Of a stretch of 64,000 bases of DNA, positions 34,922-44,378 are shown piece by piece (position 1 is the first letter of the stretch; every line of letters starts with the position of its first letter). Source of the stretch: Porphyromonadaceae bacterium FC4 (GTDB lineage: Bacteria > Bacteroidota > Bacteroidia > Bacteroidales > Porphyromonadaceae); contig LT635553.1 of NCBI GenBank assembly GCA_900120395.1, forward strand, positions 788,254 to 852,253. Reading direction: 5' to 3'. The position numbers and the translations under genes are program-made. The notes under the pieces were generated by a model, which was not told the origin of the DNA, searched no databases, and worked only from the letters and a program-made list of their open reading frames with translations.

Positions 34922-36967
34922 TTACTTCAGTTGGGGGTGTGCTTGAAAAAAGTCTGCCTCCATCATTATCTTTACTCCGAGAGACTCGGCTTTTTTGAGC
35001 TTGGCAGGTCCTACGTTGTCTCCTGTGATCATCAGGGTGGTCTTCCCGGTTACTCCGCTACCCACCTTTGCACCATGTCGCTTGAGGAGCTCCTTGAGAT
35101 CGTCTCGGCTGATGGAGTGAAAGACTCCGCTGATTACGATCGTCTCCCCGGCTAGGTCGTCGCTCTGGATGGTATCCTCCTTGCTTTCTTCGACTTCGAA
35201 TCGGAGGCCGGTTTGCTTCAGCTTCTCTATTATCTCTCGGTTGCGACTCTCGGCTGCATAGCCGGTAATGCTTTCCGCAATCATGGGGCCAATACTATCC
35301 ACTTCGGTCAGTTCGTCCATGGTCGCACCCAGGAGGCGGTCCAGTGATCCAAAGTGGTACGCAAGCTTTTCTGCGACTTGAACCCCTACCAGAGGAATCC
35401 CCAAGGCGTATAGCACTTTTTCAAATGGCTTTTGTTTGCTTGCTTCTATGCTTTCTATCAGGTTGCTTGCTCGCTGTCGCTTGAACCCCGGCAGCAGCAG
35501 TAGCCGGTCATGAGACAGCTCGTAGAGCTGTGAGGTGTCTTCTACGCCTAGGAGGGACGTGAGTAGATGGATCGTCTTGGGACCAATGTTGATGTCCATC
35601 GCATCGCGGGAGCAAAAGTGCTCAATCTTGCCCTCTACCTGTGCGGGGCAGTGCCATTCGTTTGGGCATATAGTGGCAGCCATTCCCTCCCGACGGATCA
35701 ACGGTGTCCCACATGAAGGGCAGACCTCCGGCATGGCCGCCGGTGCACCCAGGAGGTGATCTCTGAGGTCTTTTCGGACGCTTGTGATCTTGGGAATAAT
35801 CTCGCCTCCCTTTTCCAGTGTCACGATGTCTCCTATGTGGAGATCCAGATCGCTGATGATGTCTGCATTGTGCAGACTTGCTCGCTGTACCGTCGTGCCG
35901 GATAGCTGGACCGGCTCCACGTTTGCCACAGGGGTGACTACTCCGGTTCGAGCCGTCTGGTAGCTCACACTCAGCAGACGAGATACCGCTTCCTCAGCCG
36001 AAAACTTGTATGCCATAGCCCACTTAGGAGACTTTGCTGTCCACCCGATCTCGTCGTGGAGGTGGTAGTCATCTACTTTTACGACGATCCCGTCTGTCGC
36101 GACTTCCAGCTCGTGTCTGTGGATGTCCCAGTAGTCGATGTACTCCTGTAGTTCCTCCAAGCTATGACACAGCCGGGCGTGGTCGCTCACCTTTAGTCCC
36201 AGCTCCCGCATTCGCTCCAGACGCTCGTGGTGCAGCTCGGGCAGCCATCCGGCGTCATCGCTCAGTAAGTAGTAAAAGTAGCAGGTCGGCTTGCGGTAGT
36301 TGATGAGCTCTGTGATGTTTTCCTTGGTCTTGATGGTGCCGGATACGGCATTACGCGGGTTGGCAAAGGGCTCCAGTCCTTGCTCCTCACGCTCACTGTT
36401 GATGCGCTGAAAGTCCGCCCACGGCAGCAGCACCTCTCCCCGGACCTCTACGTACTCGGGGAGGTCCGCTCCACGCAGTCGAAGCGGTACAGAGCGGATG
36501 GAGCGTATTGCCAGAGTGATGTCTTCGCCGTTGCGTCCGTCACCACGTGTCACAGCTCGTGCGAGCTGTCCATGCTCGTAGATGACCGAGATAGAGGCTC
36601 CGTCGTACTTGAGCTCCGCTGTCAGGTTGGTTTCTTTGCCGATTGCCTCGGTGACTTTTCGGTAAAAGTCCACCACTTCTGCCCAGCTGTATGTGTTGCC
36701 CAACGAGAGCATAGGGGTACGGTGACGGACGGTAGTGCCGACGCGATCCAGCCCGTCCTTGATAAACTCCGACCCGACCCTCTGCGTAGGGGAGTCCGGT
36801 GTGATCAGCTCGGGGTGCGCTTCCTCCAGACTCTCCAGCTGATGCATCAGCCGGTCAAACTCAAGGTCACTAACCGTAGGCTGACTCAGTACATAGTACT
36901 CATACTCATACTGAGTCAGTAGTCTGCGTAGTTCCTCTATCCGGGTAGCTACGGTCTGTTCGGACAT
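34922..36967 (-). CDS. ligA: NAD-dependent DNA ligase
   Basis: A 681-residue ligase that seals nicks with NAD+, used at Okazaki fragments and in repair. The nucleotidyl-transfer lysine is Lys120 in the KYDG motif. Other features are the GDGRNGEDIT segment, an OB domain, the four-cysteine zinc finger (VCPSCG...TICPNEWHCP, about 415-440), helix-hairpin-helix motifs and a C-terminal BRCT domain (about 600-681). Length is normal. The start codon directly follows the stop of the SIMPL gene with no gap. Confidence 0.97.
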   Translation of the reverse strand: MSEQTVATRIEELRRLLTQYEYEYYVLSQPTVSDLEFDRLMHQLESLEEAHPELITPDSPTQRVGSEFIKDGLDRVGTTVRHRTPMLSLGNTYSWAEVVDFYRKVTEAIGKETNLTAELKYDGASISVIYEHGQLARAVTRGDGRNGEDITLAIRSIRSVPLRLRGADLPEYVEVRGEVLLPWADFQRINSEREEQGLEPFANPRNAVSGTIKTKENITELINYRKPTCYFYYLLSDDAGWLPELHHERLERMRELGLKVSDHARLCHSLEELQEYIDYWDIHRHELEVATDGIVVKVDDYHLHDEIGWTAKSPKWAMAYKFSAEEAVSRLLSVSYQTARTGVVTPVANVEPVQLSGTTVQRASLHNADIISDLDLHIGDIVTLEKGGEIIPKITSVRKDLRDHLLGAPAAMPEVCPSCGTPLIRREGMAATICPNEWHCPAQVEGKIEHFCSRDAMDINIGPKTIHLLTSLLGVEDTSQLYELSHDRLLLLPGFKRQRASNLIESIEASKQKPFEKVLYALGIPLVGVQVAEKLAYHFGSLDRLLGATMDELTEVDSIGPMIAESITGYAAESRNREIIEKLKQTGLRFEVEESKEDTIQSDDLAGETIVISGVFHSISRDDLKELLKRHGAKVGSGVTGKTTLMITGDNVGPAKLKKAESLGVKIMMEADFFQAHPQLK

Positions 36968-37702
36968 TTACTTTAGTAGAAAGGTTGAAGTGACGGTAAT
37001 GGTTGCCGTTTTCTCAATACTTCCGGTGTTGAAGGTCCCTCCCCAGGAGTATTCTTCATTGGAGTACTTTCCGAGGATCTGAAAGACGCCCATGCTCGCA
37101 TTCTTGAGACCGCTGAGCTTACCCATACTTTCGCCGGCTATTTGCTCTGCTCTCTGGCGTGCATCCGCAGCAGCGTCTGCCAGCATCTCGTGCTTCAGCT
37201 CTGTCAGTCCGGTATAGTAGTAGTCCGGCGTGCTGTTCTGTATCTGCAGCCCGACCTCTAGGAGCTCACCTACAGACTTGGACATGGCATCCACCTTGTC
37301 TACATCACGGCTCGTGATGGTGACGCTCTGGGTCACGCGGTAGCCCTTGTGCTCTTCGATGTATCGCTCGGCGTTTTTGTCGTAGTAGCCATCGATGATG
37401 TCGTTGTACGTCACAGCTCCATACTCTATCTCATCCTCTGTGATCCCATGCCTTTTTAGGAAGTCTGTAGCCTGTTTCATCCGCCCTTGCATGGCTGTGA
37501 CGTCTTCTGCCACATTCTTTGTGTCATTGGTGAGGGTGAGGGTGAAGACAGCCAAGTCGCTCTTGAAGGTCCGTGACGCCTGCCCCTTTACGGCGATGGT
37601 CTTTAGTCCGTCATTACGGTGGATGATGGCATTTGAGCCGATCATCACACAGATGATCAAGCTGACTGCTATGATGATGGTGCCGATAAGTGATCTATTC
37701 AT
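36968..37702 (-). CDS. SIMPL (DUF541) domain protein
   Basis: A 244-residue protein with one N-terminal hydrophobic segment (residues about 4-27, a signal anchor or uncleaved signal). The SIMPL/DUF541 domain follows (about 35-244): ITVKGQA-type start reading TIAVKGQASRTFKSD, a helix VAEDVTAMQGRMKQATDFLKRHGI, and the late DAAADARQRAEQIAGESMGKL that is typical of the family. Role is not known exactly; relatives form oligomeric periplasmic or surface structures and have been linked to stress. It heads the SIMPL-ligA-dnaE-trxA operon. Confidence 0.85.
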   Translation of the reverse strand: MNRSLIGTIIIAVSLIICVMIGSNAIIHRNDGLKTIAVKGQASRTFKSDLAVFTLTLTNDTKNVAEDVTAMQGRMKQATDFLKRHGITEDEIEYGAVTYNDIIDGYYDKNAERYIEEHKGYRVTQSVTITSRDVDKVDAMSKSVGELLEVGLQIQNSTPDYYYTGLTELKHEMLADAAADARQRAEQIAGESMGKLSGLKNASMGVFQILGKYSNEEYSWGGTFNTGSIEKTATITVTSTFLLK

Positions 37703-38034
37703 GATTGTATCTCTGTTTTTGTTTGGTGGGAAATCATATCTTTCTCAAAATTTCCTCTGACTAAGGTACTCATTTTCCAGCAGATCTCCTACCGGTACAT
37801 CTGCTTATTTTGAGGTCATGTGTCAGTGAGCTAAGGTGCAAACCTGCCGTAAAAAGAGAGCGGTTGCCAGACCGCAAAAAGTTTCCTACTGAAAACCGTT
37901 CGCTTCTATCCGTCAAATCGTTCTCTTTCCTACTGGAAACTTTTCTCTTCTATCCGTCAAATTTTTTGTCCGGATCTGAAGTGCAAAAAAACGGCGGTGC
38001 CAACCTAAAGTCACGCTCGGACGGTAACGTTATC
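37703..38034. other. gene-free stretch with element copy 5
   Basis: I see no gene and no clear promoter for the SIMPL operon. It holds interspersed-element copy 5 and its tail (37970-38005). The ORF at 37810-38133 is produced by the repeat and overlaps the sulfatase end on the other strand. Confidence 0.6.
37874..37969 (+). repeat. 96-bp interspersed dimer element, copy 5
   Basis: Left end GCAAAAA, right end TTTTTTGT (last base changed). The first hairpin has one mismatch (GAAAAC). It is followed by the conserved tail CCGGATCTGAAGTGCAAAAA. Confidence 0.95.
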
Positions 38035-39423
38035 TCAAGGAATGTTGTATACTTCCGAGGGTGTGTGCTCCCGGTCAAGGAACCGCGAGAGTTGCTGCAC
38101 GACCAGAGGGTGCTCTTTCGCAACGTTATTTAGTTCGCCCGGGTCTGCGCTGATATCGTAGAGCTCATGGTAGGTCTTGGAGGGGTCCTTGGCGTTCAGT
38201 CGGATCAGCTTCCAGTTTTCATAGCGTACCGCACGCTTTCCACCTTGTTCGGCAAACTCCCAGTAGAGGTATTCATGCTGTTTTTGCTCACCCTTTCCGG
38301 TTAGGGTGGGGAGTAGGGATATACCGTCAACGTCTGTAGGTATGGCCTGCCCGGTCAGCTCTGCAAAAGTAGGGAGGATGTCCCAAAAGGCAGAAATGTG
38401 ATAAGATACCGACCCCGGTGCTACTACTCCGGGCCAGTAGACTATGAACGGAGTACGGATGCCCCCTTCGTACAGGTCGCGCTTGGTACCTCTGTAGGGA
38501 CCATTTCCATCAAAAAAGTAAGGGTCGTGTCCGCCTTCGATGTGTGCGCCATTATCTGATGAAAAGATAAAAATGGTGTTGTCGAGCTGTCCGTTGGCAC
38601 GGAGGCGATCAATGAGCTTCCGGACATCGTTGTCCAGGCGTGTGACCATAGCCGCATAGGTCGACCGTGGATGGGTGACAGGCTTGTAGCTTCCTGTATT
38701 TTTGGCAGGAGCCTCGAGGAAAACTCCGTCGTAAGCCAGACGCTCTTCTTCGGGAATATCCAGGTCAGCATGAGGTAGAGCAGGAGTGAAATAGAGGAAG
38801 AACGGCTGATCTCCTTTCTTGCGCTCATCCAAGTACTCTAGGGCGTGCTCGACCAGTAGGTCTTGAGCAAAGGTCTTGCCGTCCAGGTTAATAAGGGTGT
38901 TGCCTTCGTGAAGGAACTTTGGATAGTGGCGGTGGGCGTTGAGCTGTCCCAGGTAGCCAAAGAAGTAATCAAAGCCCTGCTCGGTAGGCGCTCCCAGTGT
39001 ATTGGGTCCACCGAGCCCCCACTTGCCAATGCATGCGGTGTGGTATCCTGCTTGCTGGAGAAGCTCACCGAGAGTAAACTCCTCCGGTCGGAGCGGGTGG
39101 TCGTAGGTGTACCCGTCAGGGTTTGGGGTGTCTTTGTTGCCGCGGATGTAGGCGTGGCCGGTGTGTTTTCCTGTCAGTAGAGAACCACGGGACGGGGCGC
39201 TCACAGTACATCCTGCATAGTGTTGGGTAAAAGTCATCCCCTGTGCTGCAAGGCTGTCAATAGCCGGAGTATGGATGTACCTCTGTCCATAGACACCCAG
39301 GTCACCTATCCCCATGTCGTCAACAAGGAAAAAGACGATGTTGGGATTTGAAGTCTGTGCAGCCAAGCCCCCGGTAATAGTAGCTAGTGAGCCTAGTAGA
39401 AGTGAAGTCTTTCTTGAAGTCAT
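38035..39423 (-). CDS. family S1 sulfatase, serine type
   Basis: A 462-residue exported sulfatase (signal MTSRKTSLLLGSLATITGGLAAQ). The metal-binding start NIVFFLVDDMG has Asp35/Asp36. The formylglycine site is SAPSRGSLLTG with Ser75, so the residue to be converted is serine; the cysteine at 72 is out of the motif. IGKWGLGG and the later FSSDNGAH (metal and substrate residues) are intact. A serine-type enzyme needs the radical-SAM maturase anSME, which is not in this window. Such sulfatases remove sulfate from host glycans (mucin or glycosaminoglycans). The exact substrate is not readable. It is the last gene of the yfhO-birA-mnmD-pfk-malQ transcript, 6 bases after the glucanotransferase. Confidence 0.9.
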   Translation of the reverse strand: MTSRKTSLLLGSLATITGGLAAQTSNPNIVFFLVDDMGIGDLGVYGQRYIHTPAIDSLAAQGMTFTQHYAGCTVSAPSRGSLLTGKHTGHAYIRGNKDTPNPDGYTYDHPLRPEEFTLGELLQQAGYHTACIGKWGLGGPNTLGAPTEQGFDYFFGYLGQLNAHRHYPKFLHEGNTLINLDGKTFAQDLLVEHALEYLDERKKGDQPFFLYFTPALPHADLDIPEEERLAYDGVFLEAPAKNTGSYKPVTHPRSTYAAMVTRLDNDVRKLIDRLRANGQLDNTIFIFSSDNGAHIEGGHDPYFFDGNGPYRGTKRDLYEGGIRTPFIVYWPGVVAPGSVSYHISAFWDILPTFAELTGQAIPTDVDGISLLPTLTGKGEQKQHEYLYWEFAEQGGKRAVRYENWKLIRLNAKDPSKTYHELYDISADPGELNNVAKEHPLVVQQLSRFLDREHTPSEVYNIP

Positions 39424-39429
39424 AGTGTA

Positions 39430-41859
39430 TTAAATTAGCTCGTTGGGTAGATTATCAATAGTACCGACCATGCGGTAGTTCCAAATGTTGTGTGGGTCTT
39501 CGGGGTGGTTGATCTGCTCATCTGCCGGATCCACCTCGCTGCCATAGCCGCTCAGTACGCACCAGTCTTGCAGAGGCAGTATGAGCAGGCGTGACGGCAT
39601 ACGTCGTAGGGCTCGGACAAGCCCGGCAGGAGTGAGCTCCTCCTCAAATCCGTACAAAAATGCCAGCTCCTTTTTTTGATCCTCGCTTAGATCCGACCAC
39701 CAGCCCCGAAGACCGGACATGTCGTGGGTAGAAGTGGTCAACACGCTAAGGGCTGGAATGTCCTGTGGCAGCACGAAGGTGCTGCCAAGCTTCTTGGGCA
39801 TGCGAATCACCTCCAGAGTCACTAGGTCAAGGGCCTCCAGCACCTCATGTATCGTATGAGGTAGTACGCCTAAGTCTTCTGCACAAATAAGAAGTTTTGT
39901 TGATCTTAGTACCGCTGTGAGGCGTTTGTAGGCAGTGCTTCTCCAGAGGTGCTCGTTTCTGCTCTCGTAGTACTCGCAAGCGATCTCATGCAGTCGGGCT
40001 TTCTTTTCATCCGCTAAGGTACTGTAGTCCGGATGCAGCTGAGGGAAAAGCATAGGGTGTAGCAGTCCCTTGTCGTCTGTCGTGAAGTAGGGCTCCAGTC
40101 CTCTTGCCCGGTCTTTGTCATAGCCCACCGCAGGGACGTAGTGCCCATCGCCCGACTGCACACTATCCGTAGGAATACTCCAGATCCTGAAAAAGCCAAG
40201 GATATGGTCTACCCGTATCATGCTGATGTACTCCTCCATGGCGGAGAATCGCTCCTGCCACCAGCTATAGCCATCCTTTGCGATAGCATCCCAGTTGTAG
40301 GTCGGGAACCCCCAGTTTTGCCCATCGGCGGAGAAAAAATCAGGGGGTGATCCTGCACAGTAGTCGAGATGAAAGTACTCGGGATGCTGCCATACATCTA
40401 CACTATTGCGTCCCACGCCTATGGGGAGGTCCCCCTTGAGAGCGACACCTACTTTTTTGGCGTAGCTGTTCAGTTCCTCAAGCTGCTTGTATAGGAAGTA
40501 TTGGGTGTAGGCATATGGTAGGAGACGCTCGTTTGTATAGATTTCACCTTTCTGCGTTTTGGCAAATGTACTGTACTGTGGAAAATCCTCTACCTGCATG
40601 CCCGGGTTTGCATCGCGGATCGAACAGAAGAGGCAGTAGGGGAGGAGATTTTCCTTGTGCTTCTCACAAAAGTCCTGAAAGCTTTGGTCCTTATTGCCCT
40701 TGTTATCCATCCACTCAGCATAGCACTTCTTGATGACCTCAAGCTTGAGCTTGAGTGTGGCTTGATAGTCTACCTGTGGCAAAGCATTGAGTTCCTTGGC
40801 TTGTTTTTCCCATCTCTTCCGCTCTTTCATACCCATATAGTGGGGCAAGCGGCGGATGTCCATGTAGATGGGGTGGATGCCAAAGGTCGTGATGGCATTG
40901 TATGGATACGTGTCATCGAGCGTCCCGGTAAAGATCGTGTCGTAGATGGGCAGCATCTGGTAGACCCGGTGTCCGACATGACGCAGCCAACAGACAAACT
41001 CAACGGCATCACCCAAGTCGCCAACACCGTAAGATCGATCCGTACGCAGCGAAAACAGAGGAAGTACCGTGCCCTCGATCTGCTTCACCTCCGGAGCCTC
41101 AATTTCGTCAAAGTGTGGCGGAGCTTGGTAGGTGATGCTGAGGTATGTGCCTCCGGGGCGGTGGTGTCGGTTTTCACCCGTTTCCCAGCGATAAGTGCCA
41201 TTGGGATCCTTGAGGACCAGCTTGTACTCAAAAGAAATACGGTGGTCAATCTCTGCGGTGTAACCATATCGGGTATGGGTAAGCGGCAGAGCCTTCTCCG
41301 GATCCCATGCTCCAAGTGTGGGGTGGTCACCGCAGAGTAGGAGGTCTCCGGGCAGAGGATACTCTGTTCGGAATACAAGTGTTTGAAGAAAAGTAAGAGG
41401 GATCGAAGGCATGCGGATATTGCTTTGGCCCTTCAGATCCATCAGTGATGCCAGAGGCTGATCCATGAAGCGGTGCCAGCTGCTTGGCTCGCACCAGAGG
41501 TCGTCAATCCTGACATCGTAGATAGGTAGGATGGGATCATACTGTAGGCGGAGACCGTGTCGATACAGAGGCTCCGATCGGATGATGACATCTCCATCCC
41601 GGACCGTGTAGGTGTACTTTAGCTCAATGTACTTGTCCGCATCCAGCTCCACTGTAGTCTGCCAAATACCCGGCTCTGTCTCGCTCATGGCGGAGTGAAA
41701 GGGTACGGACACCGCAGCCTTGCTTTCACCCGTTATGACCAAGTAGTGTGCGGGCTCGGTATGATAGGGTAGGGTGAAAGTGACCGATATAGTACGGTCG
41801 CCATTGGTATCAAACTCTGTATCAAAGAGGCTTATCGCTCTGGGCTCCCTTTGCGTCAT
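39430..41859 (-). CDS. malQ: 4-alpha-glucanotransferase, DPE2 type with starch-binding domains
   Basis: An 809-residue GH77 enzyme that moves glucan chains between alpha-1,4-glucans or maltose. Two N-terminal CBM20-like domains (about 22-125 and 155-250; LVFRTEYPLPGDLLLCGDHPTLGAWD is characteristic) precede the catalytic domain (about 265-805). Catalytic residues are Asp551 (IRVDHILGFFRIW), Glu661 (CAEDLG) and Asp713 (THDMSG). The CBM20 pair and the HILGFFRIW form mark the DPE2-like branch known from plants and Bacteroidota, not the E. coli MalQ type. There is no signal peptide, so it acts in the cytosol, probably on glycogen or maltose. It lies between the phosphofructokinase and sulfatase genes. 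Confidence 0.93.
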   Translation of the reverse strand: MTQREPRAISLFDTEFDTNGDRTISVTFTLPYHTEPAHYLVITGESKAAVSVPFHSAMSETEPGIWQTTVELDADKYIELKYTYTVRDGDVIIRSEPLYRHGLRLQYDPILPIYDVRIDDLWCEPSSWHRFMDQPLASLMDLKGQSNIRMPSIPLTFLQTLVFRTEYPLPGDLLLCGDHPTLGAWDPEKALPLTHTRYGYTAEIDHRISFEYKLVLKDPNGTYRWETGENRHHRPGGTYLSITYQAPPHFDEIEAPEVKQIEGTVLPLFSLRTDRSYGVGDLGDAVEFVCWLRHVGHRVYQMLPIYDTIFTGTLDDTYPYNAITTFGIHPIYMDIRRLPHYMGMKERKRWEKQAKELNALPQVDYQATLKLKLEVIKKCYAEWMDNKGNKDQSFQDFCEKHKENLLPYCLFCSIRDANPGMQVEDFPQYSTFAKTQKGEIYTNERLLPYAYTQYFLYKQLEELNSYAKKVGVALKGDLPIGVGRNSVDVWQHPEYFHLDYCAGSPPDFFSADGQNWGFPTYNWDAIAKDGYSWWQERFSAMEEYISMIRVDHILGFFRIWSIPTDSVQSGDGHYVPAVGYDKDRARGLEPYFTTDDKGLLHPMLFPQLHPDYSTLADEKKARLHEIACEYYESRNEHLWRSTAYKRLTAVLRSTKLLICAEDLGVLPHTIHEVLEALDLVTLEVIRMPKKLGSTFVLPQDIPALSVLTTSTHDMSGLRGWWSDLSEDQKKELAFLYGFEEELTPAGLVRALRRMPSRLLILPLQDWCVLSGYGSEVDPADEQINHPEDPHNIWNYRMVGTIDNLPNELI

Positions 41860-41885
41860 ATTGTGTCTGTTTCCCAGCCTGTCCT

Positions 41886-42950
41886 TTAGTCATTGATTAC
41901 TACACGTAGCTTGCTAAAGTCTACCCCGAAGCTCACGTCCATCTCACGCCCATGTCGGATCAGTTCGTCATCCGGGTGTACCAACCGAAGCTTTCCACTG
42001 ACTTCACTCAGAGGGATGTGAGTCATTTTTCCGTTTCTGAGACTCACCATTACTCCAAAGATCTTGTTGGAAATCAAGTGGGTTGCGTATGCCCCCATCC
42101 TGGTGCATAGGTTTCGGTCATGCGATGAGGGCGCTCCACCACGCTGCACATACCCGAGTACCGTGGTGCGGCTGTCGATTCCTTTTTCCTGCAGGAGCCA
42201 GTGGGAGAGATAGCTACTTGCTGAGTACTGCTCAGTGTCCTGTCCTTCGAAGTGCAATCCCTCAGCGACGACGATGATCGCATAGCTCTTTCCGTCCTCG
42301 TATCTTGCCTTGATGGCGTCTGCTACTATCTCCAGATCGCAGCCGAGCTCGGGTAGGAGTATCACGTCTGCACCACTTGCCATACCTGCGTGTAGAGCAA
42401 TCCAACCGGCATCATGCCCCATCACCTCTACTATGATGACTCTCTTGTGACTCTGAGCAGTACTGTGTATGCGGTCGATAAGTTCTGTCGCAACCCCGAC
42501 AGCGGTATCAAAGCCGAATGTAATGTCGGTCCCCCATACATCATTATCAATGGTTTTGGGTACACCTATGACGTTAAATCCCAAGCTTGCAACCGTTGCA
42601 CTCGTCTTTTGGGTACCGTTTCCACCGATGCACACCAGAGCGTACAGCCCCAGTTCTTCCCAAGCCTTTCGTAGTTCGTCTACAGCGTTTTCATCCTTCT
42701 GCAGCGCTTTCCTAAAAGGCTTATCCCTACTACTGCCCAGGATTGTGCCGCCTCTACTGAGTAGGCTGGACAGATTGTCCATGTTCAGTTCGATGTAGTT
42801 GCGCTCAGTGATTCCGGTGAAACCATCCAAAAAGCCGATGACTTCCATATCGTGTGCCACCAGAGCGGTCTTGCCTATGGCTCGGATTACAGCGTTGATA
42901 CCCGGTGCATCACCTCCGGAAGAGACGATCCCAATTCTTTTCTTTGCCAT
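41886..42950 (-). CDS. 6-phosphofructokinase, atypical donor site
   Basis: A 354-residue phosphofructokinase that phosphorylates fructose 6-phosphate. The ATP/PPi loop starts GIVSSGGDAPGINA. The donor-site motif is GGNGT (Asn111, Gly112) and the catalytic motif PKTIDND (Lys132, Asp135 as the base). In E. coli PfkA the equivalent residues are Asp103, Gly104 and Gly124; PPi-dependent enzymes have Asp104 and Lys124. Here Gly at 104 and Lys at 124 give the mixed pattern of group III enzymes, and the metal-binding Asp103 equivalent is Asn. ATP is the likely donor, but PPi cannot be excluded. MGHDAGW and VVAEGLHF sugar-binding segments are present. It lies 26 bases before malQ and 2 bases after mnmD. 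Confidence 0.9.
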   Translation of the reverse strand: MAKKRIGIVSSGGDAPGINAVIRAIGKTALVAHDMEVIGFLDGFTGITERNYIELNMDNLSSLLSRGGTILGSSRDKPFRKALQKDENAVDELRKAWEELGLYALVCIGGNGTQKTSATVASLGFNVIGVPKTIDNDVWGTDITFGFDTAVGVATELIDRIHSTAQSHKRVIIVEVMGHDAGWIALHAGMASGADVILLPELGCDLEIVADAIKARYEDGKSYAIIVVAEGLHFEGQDTEQYSASSYLSHWLLQEKGIDSRTTVLGYVQRGGAPSSHDRNLCTRMGAYATHLISNKIFGVMVSLRNGKMTHIPLSEVSGKLRLVHPDDELIRHGREMDVSFGVDFSKLRVVIND

Positions 42951-42952
42951 GT

Positions 42953-43639
42953 TTATCTTGTCTTTTTACAGGTTATTATTTCTCTTTTCCCTCCGGGCGG
43001 ACCTTGTACTCGCTCCACTCGAAATCCTTTCTCCTCCAAGCTTCTCCTCACCACTCCTTTTGCACAATAGGTGCTCAATCTACCTCGGCATACCGTTGCC
43101 GTTGCTAGCTTTTGAATCATCTCATCTGACCATAGCTCCGGGGTTTTCTCCGGTGCAAACGCATCCATGTATAGGACTTCGGCGGCAGGTAGTACGGCGG
43201 TGCATATGTCTTGGTGGTGCTTGTGTAGGAAAAAACCTTCTTGGATCTGACACGGTTCACCCCAGGGAGCATCGTGCAGTTGCTGCATCACCGTCCACTC
43301 GTCCGCACTGAGCTTTTGCTCAAAAAGGCTGCTAACCATCGCTTTACTTAAAGGGTAAAGCTCGTAAGTATGGTAGGTGATTGTACTGCCTTTGGGACAA
43401 GCAAGCAGAGTGAGCAGTGCATTGAGCCCGGTGCCAAAGCCTACTTCAAGGACGGTAAGCTCACTGCTTGGCTCTTCAGCTAAATACCGTAGAAGCCCAT
43501 GCTTCACAAAGACGTGCTGACTCTCAGTACGAGCACCGTATACCGAGTGGTAGTGCTCATCGATATTCGGTAAGTACAGTGTGGGGCTGCCATCTGCGGT
43601 CTCTTCCACCTCCAGGCTTATGAGCTCACTCTTGTTCAA
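42953..43639 (-). CDS. mnmD: tRNA U34 methylaminomethyl-2-thiouridine methyltransferase, MnmD-like
   Basis: A 228-residue SAM-dependent methyltransferase of the MnmC1/DUF752 type, without the MnmC2 oxidase half that is fused in E. coli MnmC. It finishes mnm5s2U34 in tRNAs for Lys, Glu and Gln. The SAM-binding motif is LEVGFGTGLNALL (about 64-76). The family signatures YMDAFAPEKTPELWS (about 156-170), STYCAKGVVRRSLE and GPPGGKREI are all present. It overlaps the birA gene by 14 bases. Confidence 0.93.
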   Translation of the reverse strand: MNKSELISLEVEETADGSPTLYLPNIDEHYHSVYGARTESQHVFVKHGLLRYLAEEPSSELTVLEVGFGTGLNALLTLLACPKGSTITYHTYELYPLSKAMVSSLFEQKLSADEWTVMQQLHDAPWGEPCQIQEGFFLHKHHQDICTAVLPAAEVLYMDAFAPEKTPELWSDEMIQKLATATVCRGRLSTYCAKGVVRRSLEEKGFRVERVQGPPGGKREIITCKKTR

Positions 43640-44378
43640 ACTTAATCTCCTTGAAAGCGTAGCTTTTCTTTTGATTTGTCAGGTCATCTCTGACCACCAG
43701 CTTTCCATCCGGCTCTACATACAGGAGTGTGCCTCGGAAGTGCGTCCCACCAGGTAGGCTGAAAGGTTGGTCCGGTTCGTTTGCTCTGTAAAGGTACCTA
43801 TGGTAGCGATCCCTATACCCTTCAGCAGAAGCCGGAAGCTTGGTGATCATTGCTCGCATGGCATGTGCGATTTCTTTGGAGATGCTGACGATATCCCGGT
43901 CGGTGCCACCCTCTAGCTTCAGTGACGTTGCCGGCAGAGGGTAGTCTTCAAAGTCTTCTTGATTGATGTTCACTCCTATGCCTACGATTGAGTAGGTCAG
44001 CTCAGAGCCTTCAAACTCATTTTCTATGAGAATTCCTGCGACCTTTTTATGGTTCACGAGGATGTCGTTAGGCCACTTCACCTCCACTTTACTTCTGGTT
44101 AGGTGTTCTGCAAGGACATCCCGCACAGCCAAAGACGCAATGATGTTTAGGTCAAAGTTTCGAGCCTTTGGTGCCGCATTCATATCCGGTCGCAGCAGGA
44201 TGGATATGGTCAGGTTTTGCCCCGGTTTACTTTCCCAGGTGTTGCCTTTCTGTCCCCTGCCACCGGTCTGCTCATCTGTTGAGACGATGGTGTATGCCTC
44301 TGTCGATGGATCTTTTTCCAGCAGTTCCTTTAGGTAGGTGTTGGTTGAGCGTGTGCTTGGAAGGTGTATCAGATTCAT
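43626..44378 (-). CDS. birA: biotin-[acetyl-CoA-carboxylase] ligase
   Basis: A 250-residue biotin protein ligase without the DNA-binding N-terminus found in E. coli BirA, so it is an enzyme only and not a repressor. The active-site loop GGRGQKGNTWES (about 39-50) and KWPNDI with the catalytic lysine (about 101-106) are intact. A C-terminal SH3-like domain (about 205-245) follows. It attaches biotin to carboxylase carrier proteins. In this window it is relevant to the mutase route, since propionyl/methylmalonyl-CoA carboxylating enzymes are biotinylated. It overlaps the yfhO-like gene by 4 bases. Confidence 0.94.
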   Translation of the reverse strand: MNLIHLPSTRSTNTYLKELLEKDPSTEAYTIVSTDEQTGGRGQKGNTWESKPGQNLTISILLRPDMNAAPKARNFDLNIIASLAVRDVLAEHLTRSKVEVKWPNDILVNHKKVAGILIENEFEGSELTYSIVGIGVNINQEDFEDYPLPATSLKLEGGTDRDIVSISKEIAHAMRAMITKLPASAEGYRDRYHRYLYRANEPDQPFSLPGGTHFRGTLLYVEPDGKLVVRDDLTNQKKSYAFKEIKFEQE

